Shown: piece after piece, positions 8,266 through 17,927 of the stretch
How positions within the stretch are numbered: position 1 is the stretch's first letter
Layout: each line of letters opens with the position of its first letter
Assembly: GCA_035388585.1 (NCBI GenBank)
Contig: DAOOQE010000010.1
Coordinates: 1-42,802, forward strand
Direction: 5' to 3'
Length of the DNA: 42,802 nucleotides
DNA from: CAG-492 sp035388585
Lineage (GTDB): Bacteria > Bacillota > Clostridia > TANB77 > CAG-508
Program-made: the position numbers and the translations under genes
The notes under the pieces: generated by a model
What the model was told of the DNA's origin: nothing
The model's input: the letters and a program-made list of their open reading frames with translations, nothing else
The model's database searches: none

Positions 8266-9369
8266 TTATTTATTATTTAATTTATTAACTAAATTTAAAG
8301 AGGCTTCTATAACTTTATCCATATCATAATATTGATAATTACCTAATCGTCCACCAAATATTACTTTGATTTCATTATCCCCTAATTTTTTATATTTCTT
8401 GAACAATTCAGAATTTTTAACATCATTAATTGGATAATACGCTTCTTCGCCAATTTTCCAATCGATAGGGTATTCTTTAGTTATAATTGTTCCTTTTTGT
8501 GTTCCAAATTCAAAATATTTATGTTCAATCAACCTTGTATATGGAGTTTCTAGATCAGTATAATTTACAACGGCAACACCTTGATAATTATCAATATCAT
8601 GTAATTCTAAATCTTCAAATTTAAGACTTCTATATTCCAAATTTCCATATATATAATTATAATATTCATCAATCATTCCTGTATAAATTATTTTATCTGC
8701 TAAATCATAATATTTTTCCTTGTTTTTTAAATAATCCACTCCTAATTCTAAATCGGATTTTTCTAACATCTTATTAATAATTGTATTATATCCTCCAATA
8801 GGAATGCCTTGAAATCTATCGTTAAAATAATTGTTATCATAACTAAATCGAACTGGCAAGCGTTTAATAATAAAAGCTGGTAAATTCTTACATTCTTTTC
8901 CCCACTGTTTTTCAGTATAACCTTTTATAAGCTTTTCATATATATCTGTACCCACTAAAGATATCGCTTGTTCTTCTAGATTTTCGGGTTGTCCGAAATT
9001 CAATTTTTGACTTTCTATTTTTTCTGCTGCTTCTTGAGGAGTAACAACTCCCCATAATTTATTAAATGTATTCATATTAAAAGGTAAATTATAAATTTCT
9101 CCTTTATAATTTGCAATTGGTGAATTAATATAATTATTAAATTCAGAAAATTGATTTATATATTCCCAAATTTTGATATTACTTGTATGGAATATATGAG
9201 CACCGTATTTATGAATATTTATATTGTTTTGCACTTCACAATAAATATTTCCACCAATATGATTTCTTTTATCAATTACTAAGCATTTTTTACCTATCTT
9301 TGACATTTCGTAAGCAAAAGTAGAACCAAATAGGCCAGCTCCTACTATCAAATAATCGTATTTTTTCAT
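8266..9369 (-). CDS. glf: UDP-galactopyranose mutase
   Basis: A 367-residue FAD enzyme that converts UDP-galactopyranose to UDP-galactofuranose, the donor for Galf in surface glycans. The N-terminus has the dinucleotide motif VGAGLFGSTFA, followed by DKRNHIGGN and KYGAHIFHTS. NLPFNMNTF, GYTEKQWG, RLPVRFSYDNNYFNDRFQGIPIGGY and the C-terminal GGRLGNYQYYDMD are typical Glf signatures. The start at 9369 was chosen because AGGAGG precedes it directly, while the earlier in-frame ATG at 9384 has no ribosome site. It lies between the SMR-like protein and tagO. Its substrate could come from GalE at 198-1202. Confidence 0.96.
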   Translation of the reverse strand: MKKYDYLIVGAGLFGSTFAYEMSKIGKKCLVIDKRNHIGGNIYCEVQNNINIHKYGAHIFHTSNIKIWEYINQFSEFNNYINSPIANYKGEIYNLPFNMNTFNKLWGVVTPQEAAEKIESQKLNFGQPENLEEQAISLVGTDIYEKLIKGYTEKQWGKECKNLPAFIIKRLPVRFSYDNNYFNDRFQGIPIGGYNTIINKMLEKSDLELGVDYLKNKEKYYDLADKIIYTGMIDEYYNYIYGNLEYRSLKFEDLELHDIDNYQGVAVVNYTDLETPYTRLIEHKYFEFGTQKGTIITKEYPIDWKIGEEAYYPINDVKNSELFKKYKKLGDNEIKVIFGGRLGNYQYYDMDKVIEASLNLVNKLNNK

Positions 9370-9395
9370 TTTTCCTCCTAACATTTATTTCATAA

Positions 9396-9755
9396 TTATT
9401 TTTTTAAACTATTAATATTCATAACAATAACTCCTATAATAATTAAACTTGCACCAATTATACCATATTTATTAATTTGTTCTTTAAAAATAAAAAATGA
9501 AGCTATTAAAATGCTTATCTGTACTATACCAGTAACTATAGGGGTTATATAACTCAAATCAAACATTGTTATAACTCTTGTATAAATCAAAAAACTGAGA
9601 ACATAACAAATAAAACCAATAAGACTAATATAACTAATACCAAATAACAAATTACCTTCTTTAATTGATATTGCTCCTGCATTTCCACCTCTTTTTATTA
9701 AAACGATTCCCAAAATAGTTAGTACTATATATACTCCAACCAGCAAAAATCTCAT
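9396..9755 (-). CDS. Small EamA/SMR-like four-helix membrane protein
   Basis: A 119-residue protein with four predicted membrane helices (LLVGVYIVLTILGIVLI; LFGISYISLIGFICYVLSFLIY; ITPIVTGIVQISILIASFFIF; YGIIGASLIIIGVIVMNI), the size and layout of SMR transporters and of the ArnE/ArnF flippase halves. The start at 9755 has GGAG at correct spacing; an ATG 11 codons earlier lacks one. Because it sits in the same run as a DPM1-like GT2, a DUF2304 protein and a GT-C enzyme, it may flip an undecaprenyl-phosphate-linked sugar to the outer face. That role is inferred from context only. Confidence 0.75.
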   Translation of the reverse strand: MRFLLVGVYIVLTILGIVLIKRGGNAGAISIKEGNLLFGISYISLIGFICYVLSFLIYTRVITMFDLSYITPIVTGIVQISILIASFFIFKEQINKYGIIGASLIIIGVIVMNINSLKK

Positions 9756-9796
9756 ATTACTTCTCCTTTTTTTCACGTTTGCCTCCATTTAATTAA

Positions 9797-10846
9797 TTAC
9801 CACTTAATATCAATTTTCATTTTGTCTATCATAAATCTATATACTTTTAAAAACATTTTATATAAGTTAAATATATAAATCTTTTTCATTATAGCAAGTT
9901 TAATATTCATAAATCTATGCTTTATTGAATAACAAATGTTTAAATACTTTGATTGCCTCCATGTTTCGAAATATTGATTTAAAAATTGTGTGTTTTCATT
10001 TAATATTTTTTTAAAATCAGAACTTTTATCATATGAAACTCTAAACATTAAAGATAAACCAAAATGTAAAAATACCATTGAGTCAAGAAGTGTTTTAAGT
10101 TTTTTCCCATTTTCACTTTCATCATACAATTTTTTAACCTCTAGCATCGCGTTTTGAGTTGAACTAATTTGCTCTGATTTTATAGTAGAAACAATAGAAT
10201 CAGATCTAACCATATAATAATATAATGGATCATTTATAAAAGATATCTTTTTTGTTTTTAGTAACACTAGAAGAAAGAACATCATATCATCCAATATTTT
10301 AGGAGGATTCTTTAAATTGTCTAAATTTTTTAAAATTTCCGCTTTGTATAATTTATTCCACAATGCTCCATTAATAGCTAAAGTATCTTCCGGATTAATA
10401 TCCATATCAATAATTTTGCCATTATATTTTTTCATTTCTGTAGAAAAAACTTTTTCTGTATCTGTATCAACTCTATAAAATCCACATATTGATATATCTG
10501 AATTATTTGTTTTTGCAGAAGTATATAATTTTTCAGCATAGTCAATCGAAATATAATCGTCGGAATCAGTAAAACCTATATATTCTCCATTAGCAATTTT
10601 TATACCATCAAATCGACCTTTCCAAACGCCCTCATTTTTTTTGTCAATTATAATTATATTCTTATCATTATACTTATTTTTATATTCATGTAAAATTTCT
10701 AAACAATTATCTGGGGATCCATCATTTATACAAATTATTTCTATATTATCCAATGTTTGGTTTACAAGACTATCCATCGCCCTTCTTAAGTATTTTTCCA
10801 CCTTGTACACAGGAACAATTATACTAACTTTTGGTCTAATATTCAT
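9797..10846 (-). CDS. Family 2 glycosyltransferase
   Basis: A 349-residue inverting GT-A enzyme. The N-terminal domain shows KVSIIVPVYKVEKYLRRAMDSLVNQT, ICINDGSPDN and the metal-binding TDSDDY near residue 95; the C-terminal third is basic and hydrophobic, suggesting membrane association. It resembles EpsJ/WfgS-like transferases of exopolysaccharide clusters. The ATG overlaps the TGA of the DUF2304 gene by 4 nt (ATGA), so it is translationally coupled to the lipid-sugar module upstream. Donor and linkage are unknown. Confidence 0.88.
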   Translation of the reverse strand: MNIRPKVSIIVPVYKVEKYLRRAMDSLVNQTLDNIEIICINDGSPDNCLEILHEYKNKYNDKNIIIIDKKNEGVWKGRFDGIKIANGEYIGFTDSDDYISIDYAEKLYTSAKTNNSDISICGFYRVDTDTEKVFSTEMKKYNGKIIDMDINPEDTLAINGALWNKLYKAEILKNLDNLKNPPKILDDMMFFLLVLLKTKKISFINDPLYYYMVRSDSIVSTIKSEQISSTQNAMLEVKKLYDESENGKKLKTLLDSMVFLHFGLSLMFRVSYDKSSDFKKILNENTQFLNQYFETWRQSKYLNICYSIKHRFMNIKLAIMKKIYIFNLYKMFLKVYRFMIDKMKIDIKW

Positions 10847-11202
10847 TTTATTCTCCTTTTATCTATAATATTTTTTTCTTCTTTTAAAATTGATATTTCT
10901 TGAATTAATATATTTATTTTTTTATTTTGTCCCGAAACTATAATCGTTAGAGACATCGAAATAAAAATCAATCCCCCTATCAAAAATGCAAATAAAAGAT
11001 TAGAAAACATTTCAAAAGACAACAATTCTTTAATTTTTTCAAATACATTTGGAAGTATAATAGGGAGAACAATAAATAATATTGCCGAAAGCCAAACTAT
11101 TGAAAACTTAATTGATATTCTATCTTTTTTAGTAAAATTAAGTACTATTAACATCATTATTATAGCAAAAAAAACAATTTCAATTTTTAACATTATTTGC
11201 AT
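10843..11202 (-). CDS. DUF2304 membrane protein (GacJ-like)
   Basis: A 119-residue protein with three hydrophobic segments (residues about 4-22, 33-52 and 68-90), a charged linker VLNFTKKDRIS, and a C-terminal coiled-coil-prone tail (LIQEISILKEEKN). This layout, and the SIVWLSAILFIVLPIILP segment, match the DUF2304 family. In group A Streptococcus the DUF2304 protein GacJ binds and stimulates GacI, a GT2 that makes undecaprenyl-P-GlcNAc. Here it is coupled on both sides: TAATG with the DPM1-like GT2 upstream and ATGA with the next GT2. A stimulatory partner role is therefore likely but not shown. Confidence 0.8.
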   Translation of the reverse strand: MQIMLKIEIVFFAIIMMLIVLNFTKKDRISIKFSIVWLSAILFIVLPIILPNVFEKIKELLSFEMFSNLLFAFLIGGLIFISMSLTIIVSGQNKKINILIQEISILKEEKNIIDKRRIK

Positions 11203-11906
11203 TACTTGTACCTCCTAAAACTTACTATTAAAATTGATAAAACAACATTTAGCATATAGTAGGCTGTTTTCCATGCTCTAATAGATGATACCCCACCCTG
11301 TCTCTCATTCATTTTTACAAATATTTCTCCAACTTTATATCCTCTTTTTAACACCTCCACTGTAGATACTGGTTCTGGATATTCTATGGGATAAGAATTA
11401 GCAAAACATTTTATAATACTTTTGTTACATGCCCTATAACCAGATGTTGTATCATATATTTTTTTTCTAGTTACAGATTTAATAAAAATTGATATAATTT
11501 TAATACCAAATTGTCTTATTTGAGTTGATTGAAATGAATCTGAATCCTTAATTATATATCTTGATCCTATAACTAAATCATTTCCTTCTTTTTCAATTGA
11601 ATCAATTAACTCATAAATATATTCGATATTGTGTTGCCCATCACCATCAAATTGTACAGCGTAGTCATAATTGTTATAATACGCATATTTATAACCTGTC
11701 TGGACGGCTCCACCTATTCCAAGGTTATGAACCAAATCTATATGAGGAATATTGTTTTTTTCGAGAATACTCCTTGTACTATCAATAGAAGCATCATTTA
11801 TAACAATACAATCCAATTCTGAGCTAAAATTTCTTATGCTATTGTATACATTTAATATTGACTCTTCTTCATTAAATGCCGGTATAATAACTAATATTTT
11901 TTTCAT
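11202..11906 (-). CDS. DPM1/GacI-like polyprenyl-phosphate glycosyltransferase (GT2)
   Basis: A 234-residue single-domain GT2 related to dolichol-phosphate mannose synthase. Motifs are LVIIPAFNEEESI, CIVINDASIDST, NLGIGGAVQTGYKYA and the catalytic QFDGDGQH near residue 88, then VIGSRY, TTSGYRACN and a C-terminal MNERQGGVSSI followed by one hydrophobic segment. Such enzymes put one sugar on undecaprenyl phosphate with a single phosphate link. The neighbouring DUF2304 protein and the GT-C enzyme complete the set used to add side-chain sugars outside the cell. The sugar is unknown. The stop overlaps the next ATG as TAATG. Confidence 0.9.
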   Translation of the reverse strand: MKKILVIIPAFNEEESILNVYNSIRNFSSELDCIVINDASIDSTRSILEKNNIPHIDLVHNLGIGGAVQTGYKYAYYNNYDYAVQFDGDGQHNIEYIYELIDSIEKEGNDLVIGSRYIIKDSDSFQSTQIRQFGIKIISIFIKSVTRKKIYDTTSGYRACNKSIIKCFANSYPIEYPEPVSTVEVLKRGYKVGEIFVKMNERQGGVSSIRAWKTAYYMLNVVLSILIVSFRRYK

Positions 11907-11908
11907 AC

Positions 11909-13795
11909 TTATTCTCCTACAAATTCCAAAATTTTTTCTTTCGTACTATCGTCCACTACTCTGTATAATGAGTTTTCTTGTAATTCGCTATCATTAAACA
12001 ACTTTCCAAAGTTTGCAATAAACTCTTTGTCTATTTTATAGAGGTATACATAATCGTATTCATTCAATAATTCATCTTTCCAAGTTTCAGTTGTTTTATA
12101 TGATGTCCATATATCTGCTTCATAATATTTTTGACCTATACTCCATGTATTACCTTTATTTATTTGTATTGGTGTCAGCTCATATTTAGCCAGATAATAC
12201 TCATATCCCACCGTATTTGTTGCAATAAAGTAAACCTTTTCATTTTTTTTGACATTTTTATTTACTATTCTGTTAAGTTTATCATAAGAACTTCTTTCTG
12301 TTTTTGTTTGCATAACCTTCGCTCTTGAATTAGCTGATAAATTCATAATATAACTTATAGGAGTATTCAATATAATGAATACGAAGAAAAAGATAATAAC
12401 TTTTTCTCTATTTTTTTTGTTCTCTGATACATTATCAATAAGAAAACACAACTGTATAAATATCAAACCAATAACGTAGGTGTTCATATATCGAGTAAAT
12501 GATGCCAATCTAAGAGCCTCATATTCTCCAAACATAGACAAATATGGAACAAATAACAACACCGTTGCATATAACATAGAGCCTAGTATTAATAATACCA
12601 TAACTAGTTTAATAGTTTTTATATTACCTCTGTAATTACAAATAACAAAATAGGCTAAAACAATAGAGATTAATATAACCAAAACAAATGATAATGGTAT
12701 TATTGTTTCTTGAACTAAAGGATTTAAAAATAGTGCTTGTACATATGATGTAATTACAGTATTTTGATATGGCAATAAATTTCCTTTAATACAATTCTTT
12801 ATAACTGGAATAATAGATGATGTATTACTTAGTGTTTCAACATTATTAACTTTAATCACTATATTCCAAATAAATTTAATGCAAATTGCTGGAATAACAC
12901 ATAATAATATATATTTATTATTGTTCCAAATTTCCTTAATTTTAAAAATAAATTTGTTCTTAATAAATACATTATCTATTATTATCAAAATTAAGGCGCC
13001 TGCTAGGAATAATAATCCAAAATCTTTTATCAGAACCAACATAACAAAAGATAATGATAAATTTGTATATGTAAATCTCTTTAAGCTATTCTTGCAATTA
13101 AAGAAATATGAATAAATTGTATAGGCAAAAACCATTCCTAAAACACCATCAACATATAAAGAAAAATAAATATTATAATAAAATAACATTGGTAATAACA
13201 AAATTGATCCAAATAAAAAATAGATCATTATATCTTTTTTTCTAGTAAAATTTCTAAAAACTGGAAGTATTGTTGAAATAATTATTATATTCATACCCAT
13301 GTACATCATGGATTCATTAAACTCACCAGATAATCTTGTGCAAAAATATTGAAAAATTGATGTGCCTGATAAATAATTTTTAATCATTACTGTAGAATCA
13401 TTTCCCAATCCTAAATTACCTAAATTATACATATTTTTAACTACTAAAGCCCAATGCGAAAATTCATCCCATTCAGTCGCTTTTCTTCCTACTACATTGA
13501 TAAGAAAAAATATGTATGATAATACAAATAGAATTAAACCCGGAGTAAAAACTTGTCCTTTTAGCGATACTTTCTTTTTTATCACAGAAACTATATTGAA
13601 TACTAGTAATATAATATTAGCAAGCATAATTAATATAAATCCTATAAATAAACTTCCAAATGCTCCTGTAATAAATAGTAGTAGAGTGCAGGAAGCTATT
13701 GTTATAAATATATTTTCTTCAAACCTATTTTTAAAAATAATTGTAAAACTCATAACCATATTTAAAATTAATACAAATAAAAATACATACTCCAT
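11909..13795 (-). CDS. Polytopic GT-C-type glycosyltransferase (GacL-like role)
   Basis: A 628-residue protein with about a dozen membrane helices and a C-terminal extracytoplasmic domain of about 150 residues (from SANSRAKVMQTKT on). The first large outer loop holds TEWDEFSHWALVVKNM, whose acidic pair followed by His-Trp matches the catalytic loop of GT-C enzymes that use polyprenyl-phosphate sugars. It lies directly upstream of the DPM1-like GT2, separated by 2 bp, so it is the probable user of that enzyme's product. I recognise the class but not a specific characterised relative. It could alternatively be a polymerase. Confidence 0.75.
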   Translation of the reverse strand: MEYVFLFVLILNMVMSFTIIFKNRFEENIFITIASCTLLLFITGAFGSLFIGFILIMLANIILLVFNIVSVIKKKVSLKGQVFTPGLILFVLSYIFFLINVVGRKATEWDEFSHWALVVKNMYNLGNLGLGNDSTVMIKNYLSGTSIFQYFCTRLSGEFNESMMYMGMNIIIISTILPVFRNFTRKKDIMIYFLFGSILLLPMLFYYNIYFSLYVDGVLGMVFAYTIYSYFFNCKNSLKRFTYTNLSLSFVMLVLIKDFGLLFLAGALILIIIDNVFIKNKFIFKIKEIWNNNKYILLCVIPAICIKFIWNIVIKVNNVETLSNTSSIIPVIKNCIKGNLLPYQNTVITSYVQALFLNPLVQETIIPLSFVLVILISIVLAYFVICNYRGNIKTIKLVMVLLILGSMLYATVLLFVPYLSMFGEYEALRLASFTRYMNTYVIGLIFIQLCFLIDNVSENKKNREKVIIFFFVFIILNTPISYIMNLSANSRAKVMQTKTERSSYDKLNRIVNKNVKKNEKVYFIATNTVGYEYYLAKYELTPIQINKGNTWSIGQKYYEADIWTSYKTTETWKDELLNEYDYVYLYKIDKEFIANFGKLFNDSELQENSLYRVVDDSTKEKILEFVGE

Positions 13796-15577
13796 CTAAC
13801 TCCTCCTTAATTTTATTGAAGCTCTTTGATAAATTTTCTTTAATGTTACTATAATTCCATTCTCACTGATAGACTTAATAATTGTTCTAATCCATCTTTT
13901 TATTCTTTCCGAATTATTCCTATCATATTCGTAATTAATTTGAACTTCTTTATCACCTTTTAATCTATCAACATAATTAGAATAGCATCTAGCCAAAATT
14001 GCAATTTCATAATCATATTTATTTAATTCATTATGATTTAATACATAAGTTAATATAGTTTTTAAACCAATAATTTGTTTCTCGTCGTTATAAGCAGCAC
14101 TATTATAATTAGAATTTACAATAGATAAAGGAATATCAATACCTAACAATTCTGTATTCTCTAATAAATCTAACCAAAAACAAGTATCTTCTCCTATAAT
14201 TAATTCTTCATTAAATCTATATTTTTTTGTTTCCAAATATTTTCTATTAATCATAACAGTTGGAGTGGCAATTGTGCAATTATAAATAATTCTTTTCCTT
14301 ACGTCACCAGTTAATTTTCCACTGTCAATTATTTGTTCACTATCGAATCCTCTTCTAATATATGATGTATGACTTAACAAAGAATCTCTTAGAAGCATAT
14401 TCATTAGCTGTTGCTCTATTTTTTCTTCGCAAAATTCATCATCTGAATCTAAAAAAGCCACATAGTCTCCTTTTGCAATATCTAACCCAACGTTTCTAGC
14501 ATGTGACGCTCCTTTATTCTTTTCTAAATTAATCAATGTAATAATATTTTTGTTTTCATTAACAATTTTATGTACTTTTGATATATCTGATGTACTACCG
14601 TCATTAACAATTATAATTTCTATATTTCTATGAGTTTGATCTAAAACTGATTTTATTGCTCTACATACTTCTTCATTTCTATTATAGAAAGGAATTACTA
14701 CACTTACCAAAAAACTTTTTAATTTAATTTTTGTATCTTCAAAAATTTCTTTATACATCTTTTCACAATGAATCCTTGCTCCTTCATATGGTGTGTCTTT
14801 TAAAAATTTTGCCATTTCATAATAATAATTATAAATACTACCCTCTAATTTAATTTTACGTTCTTCAGGAATATCCTCAATCATATTAATCCATAATTCA
14901 TTTCCCTCTGTTATCACTTTAATATTGGTATTTGAAACTTGTTTCAAGTGATATCTAGACTTCGCAAGCACTTTAGGAATATGAATGAACTTAAATTTTT
15001 TCATCATTTTAAACCATAAAACATAGTCTTGAGTGCATCTTAATTGTTCATCAAAATTTCCACATTCAATAAATGCTTTTTTTGGAATAAGTAATGTAAT
15101 GCCATTTACAGTTCCTCTTAATAATGCATACTCAGGTTTCTTTTCCAACATTTCATGATTTTTTGTACAATTAGAAATTAATCTTGATTTTTTATCAATT
15201 AAATCATAATCTGAATATAGTATAACGTTTTCATCTATTAAATTGTTTTGATTCAAAAAATCGATTTGAGTAGATATTTTATCAAAACAGTATACATCAT
15301 CATGGCTTAACCATGAAAGATATTCACCTTCCATTATATCAATAGCCATATTTAAAACTGTTGATACCCCACCATTTTCTTTTTTAAAATATTTAATTTT
15401 ATCTCCATACTCTAAGGCTATTTTTTCTGTTTCACCCTCATCGTCACTCCCATCATTTATAACCAATATTTCAATATTTTTATAATTCTGAGAGAGTGCA
15501 CTTTCTATTGAATATCTCATATATTCTTTTCCATTATATACTGGGATAATTATCGTTACTTTAGGAAATTTTATCAT
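13796..15577 (-). CDS. Two-domain family 2 glycosyltransferase
   Basis: A 593-residue protein with two GT-A/GT2 domains. Domain 1 (about 1-275) has PKVTIIIPVYNGKEYMRYSI, INDGSDDEGE and SWLSHDD. Domain 2 (about 288-500) has VSVVIPFYNRNEEVCRAIKS, IIVNDGST and AFLDSDDEF. Two active sites suggest either two consecutive sugar additions or repeated addition. Domain 1 is clearly related to the single-domain enzymes at 15589-16713 and 16778-17899. The stop abuts the next start with no gap (TAG then ATG). Donors are unknown. Confidence 0.9.
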   Translation of the reverse strand: MIKFPKVTIIIPVYNGKEYMRYSIESALSQNYKNIEILVINDGSDDEGETEKIALEYGDKIKYFKKENGGVSTVLNMAIDIMEGEYLSWLSHDDVYCFDKISTQIDFLNQNNLIDENVILYSDYDLIDKKSRLISNCTKNHEMLEKKPEYALLRGTVNGITLLIPKKAFIECGNFDEQLRCTQDYVLWFKMMKKFKFIHIPKVLAKSRYHLKQVSNTNIKVITEGNELWINMIEDIPEERKIKLEGSIYNYYYEMAKFLKDTPYEGARIHCEKMYKEIFEDTKIKLKSFLVSVVIPFYNRNEEVCRAIKSVLDQTHRNIEIIIVNDGSTSDISKVHKIVNENKNIITLINLEKNKGASHARNVGLDIAKGDYVAFLDSDDEFCEEKIEQQLMNMLLRDSLLSHTSYIRRGFDSEQIIDSGKLTGDVRKRIIYNCTIATPTVMINRKYLETKKYRFNEELIIGEDTCFWLDLLENTELLGIDIPLSIVNSNYNSAAYNDEKQIIGLKTILTYVLNHNELNKYDYEIAILARCYSNYVDRLKGDKEVQINYEYDRNNSERIKRWIRTIIKSISENGIIVTLKKIYQRASIKLRRS

Positions 15578-15588
15578 ATTCTTACCTC

Positions 15589-16713
15589 TTACCTTAATTT
15601 TTCTATTCTAGTCCTAATTTCTGATGTCATAGCTTCTATATTATTCATTTCATAGTATTTAAGCATTGATACAAGAAAATTATATTCCGATTTTTCTAAT
15701 TCTTCTCTTTTTTCTTTTTTTATATTATCAATTATTTTACTTCTTTGCATATTTGTTTCTAAAAGTACATTTTTATTTTGGTTTGTTACCTGCTCATCAT
15801 GAGTACGTATTGAATTTGTATTATAAGGAATATTTATAAATTTATATTTACTAATTAATCTTGACCACATTTCCCTTTCCTGAGAAATTTTAAGCTTCTC
15901 ATTAAACAAACCAAATTCTTCAAATGCATTTTTAGGTATTAATACTGACCCGCCGTTAATTTCTCCTTTTAATAAAGAGTATTCTGTTTTAATTTTTGAG
16001 ATTTTGTAATCAAAACAATACAAATTGGAAATTATAGTTTCATTGAATCTTAAGTTGCTATTTTCATCTATAATATCAAAACCCGTAAACGTTATAATAT
16101 TATTTTCAAGAGTATTTTTCAAATATCTAATATGTTCTTCAATATTATTTTTATAATATAAATCATCGTGACTTAGCCAAGCGAAGTATTCTCCTTTCAT
16201 ATTTTTAATTCCCAAATTCAAAGCACTAGAAACACCGCCGTTTTCCTTTTTAAAATATCTAATTTTATCTCCATAACTTAATGCTATATTTTCTGACTCA
16301 CCATTATCATTACTACCATCATTTACTACAATAATTTCAATATTTTTATAAGTTTGTTTTAAAGCACTATCTATTGCTTCCCTTATATATTTTTTTCCAT
16401 TATATACTGGAATTATAATGGACACTTTAGGATTAAAATTTGGCCTAGTATTCCCAGTTATATTATTAATATCAATTTGATTTTCATATAAAATTATATT
16501 AGTATAACTGTTAAATTCATTTAATTTGTATTCTAAATTTTGTACTGATTTATATAATTCTTTTTCTAACCTATATGTATTATTTATACTAAACTTATTG
16601 TTATTCTCTCTTACTAGTTCTATACTATCGATAACATTTTTTAAATCATCTTGTGTCACTATACGAAATCTTTTTAATACTTTTTTACATATTTTTTTAA
16701 TTATTTTTTTCAT
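15589..16713 (-). CDS. Family 2 glycosyltransferase with N-terminal helical extension
   Basis: About 374 residues. An N-terminal basic and helical extension of about 90 residues (KKIIKKICKKVLKRFR, then a coiled-coil-prone stretch) precedes a GT2 domain with PKVSIIIPVYNGKKYIREAI, IVVNDGSNDNGE and AWLSHDDLYY. Closest in the window to domain 1 of the gene at 13796 and to the gene at 16778. The start is uncertain: 16713 has a weak GGGATGG upstream, while the ATG four codons earlier (16725) has none. The amphipathic start may attach it to the membrane. Donor unknown. Confidence 0.87.
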   Translation of the reverse strand: MKKIIKKICKKVLKRFRIVTQDDLKNVIDSIELVRENNNKFSINNTYRLEKELYKSVQNLEYKLNEFNSYTNIILYENQIDINNITGNTRPNFNPKVSIIIPVYNGKKYIREAIDSALKQTYKNIEIIVVNDGSNDNGESENIALSYGDKIRYFKKENGGVSSALNLGIKNMKGEYFAWLSHDDLYYKNNIEEHIRYLKNTLENNIITFTGFDIIDENSNLRFNETIISNLYCFDYKISKIKTEYSLLKGEINGGSVLIPKNAFEEFGLFNEKLKISQEREMWSRLISKYKFINIPYNTNSIRTHDEQVTNQNKNVLLETNMQRSKIIDNIKKEKREELEKSEYNFLVSMLKYYEMNNIEAMTSEIRTRIEKLR

Positions 16714-16777
16714 AATCCATCCCATCTATTATATTAAATTTATTAACTTGATTTTTTAACAATAAACGTTCCAAAAT

Positions 16778-17899
16778 TTACTCTTTTATTATTAATATCA
16801 ATTTATTAAAAAGATATTTAATTCTTAATAACTTGTTTTTATGCTTTAGCTTTTTATACAATTTCACAAATTTTTCATTATCATTAATAGATATTATATA
16901 TTTTAAAATTTCTTCAAATCCTATAAACTCTGAAATTTTTTTTATACTATTATAGTCTTTTGTATCTATATTATTTTCATTATTTAATATAAATTTTTCT
17001 AAAACACTGTAAAAGTCATTTTTTTCATTTTTATAAATTCTACAAAGCATTTCAAGACCTTTCTGTAAATATTTTTCTCTTTGTTCATTCGAATACTCAA
17101 TAGCTAATTCATACTTACTATTATTTAATAAATATTTGTACATTTCATCATAAAATTTATAAATACTTCCTTCCAATTCGATTTTTACATTATCCGGAAT
17201 TTCTTTCTGCATAAATGTCCACAAAAAATTTCCTTCCTCGATCACTTTAGGATTTGTATTTGTTACCTGTTCTTTATGAACCCTTGAAGCAGCAGTAATA
17301 TTCTTAATAAAAATAAATTTATATGTTTTCATCATTTTAAAAAATAAATAATAATCTTGTATGCACTTAAATTCAACCGAAAAAAAACTATAATCATAAA
17401 ATGCTTTTTTGGGAATTAGAAGACTAATCCCGTTTACTAATCCTCTTAATAATGCGTATTCTTTTTTATTATTTGGTTCCAAATATTGATAAGATGTAGT
17501 ACTAAAGACTTTGGAATTCTCGTCAATAAAATTGACATTACTATATAAAATTATTTTCTCATTTTCCAAATTGTTATTTACTATATAATTTATATTATCC
17601 TGAATTTTATTAGGATAATATAAATCATCATGACTTAACCACGAAAAGTATTCACCAGTCATTTCTTGAATCCCTAAATTTAATGCAGTTGAAACACCTT
17701 CATTTGGTTTATAAATATATTTTACTTTATCTGAGTATTCTTTCACGATTTTTTCTGTATTATCAGTACTTCCATCATTTATAACAATTATTTCTATATT
17801 ATTATATGTTTGATTTATTGCACTATCTATTGCTTCTCGTATATATTTTTCACCATTATAAACTGGTATTACAATAGTAACTTTTGGATTATATTTCAT
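16778..17899 (-). CDS. Family 2 glycosyltransferase
   Basis: A 373-residue GT2 enzyme beginning NPKVTIVIPVYNGEKYIREAI, with IVINDGSTDN, ENEG-like KPNEGVSTALN and SWLSHDDLYY. Its region after the catalytic domain (SRVHKEQVTNTN... EEGNFLW) is strikingly like that of the two-domain protein at 13796-15577 (SRYHLKQVSNTN... TEGNELW), which shows recent common descent. The C-terminal 100 residues are Lys- and Asn-rich and weakly conserved. A 64-bp AT-rich gap separates it from the next gene. Confidence 0.9.
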   Translation of the reverse strand: MKYNPKVTIVIPVYNGEKYIREAIDSAINQTYNNIEIIVINDGSTDNTEKIVKEYSDKVKYIYKPNEGVSTALNLGIQEMTGEYFSWLSHDDLYYPNKIQDNINYIVNNNLENEKIILYSNVNFIDENSKVFSTTSYQYLEPNNKKEYALLRGLVNGISLLIPKKAFYDYSFFSVEFKCIQDYYLFFKMMKTYKFIFIKNITAASRVHKEQVTNTNPKVIEEGNFLWTFMQKEIPDNVKIELEGSIYKFYDEMYKYLLNNSKYELAIEYSNEQREKYLQKGLEMLCRIYKNEKNDFYSVLEKFILNNENNIDTKDYNSIKKISEFIGFEEILKYIISINDNEKFVKLYKKLKHKNKLLRIKYLFNKLILIIKE

Positions 17900-17927
17900 T
17901 AATTAATTCCTCCAATTAATAACACTT

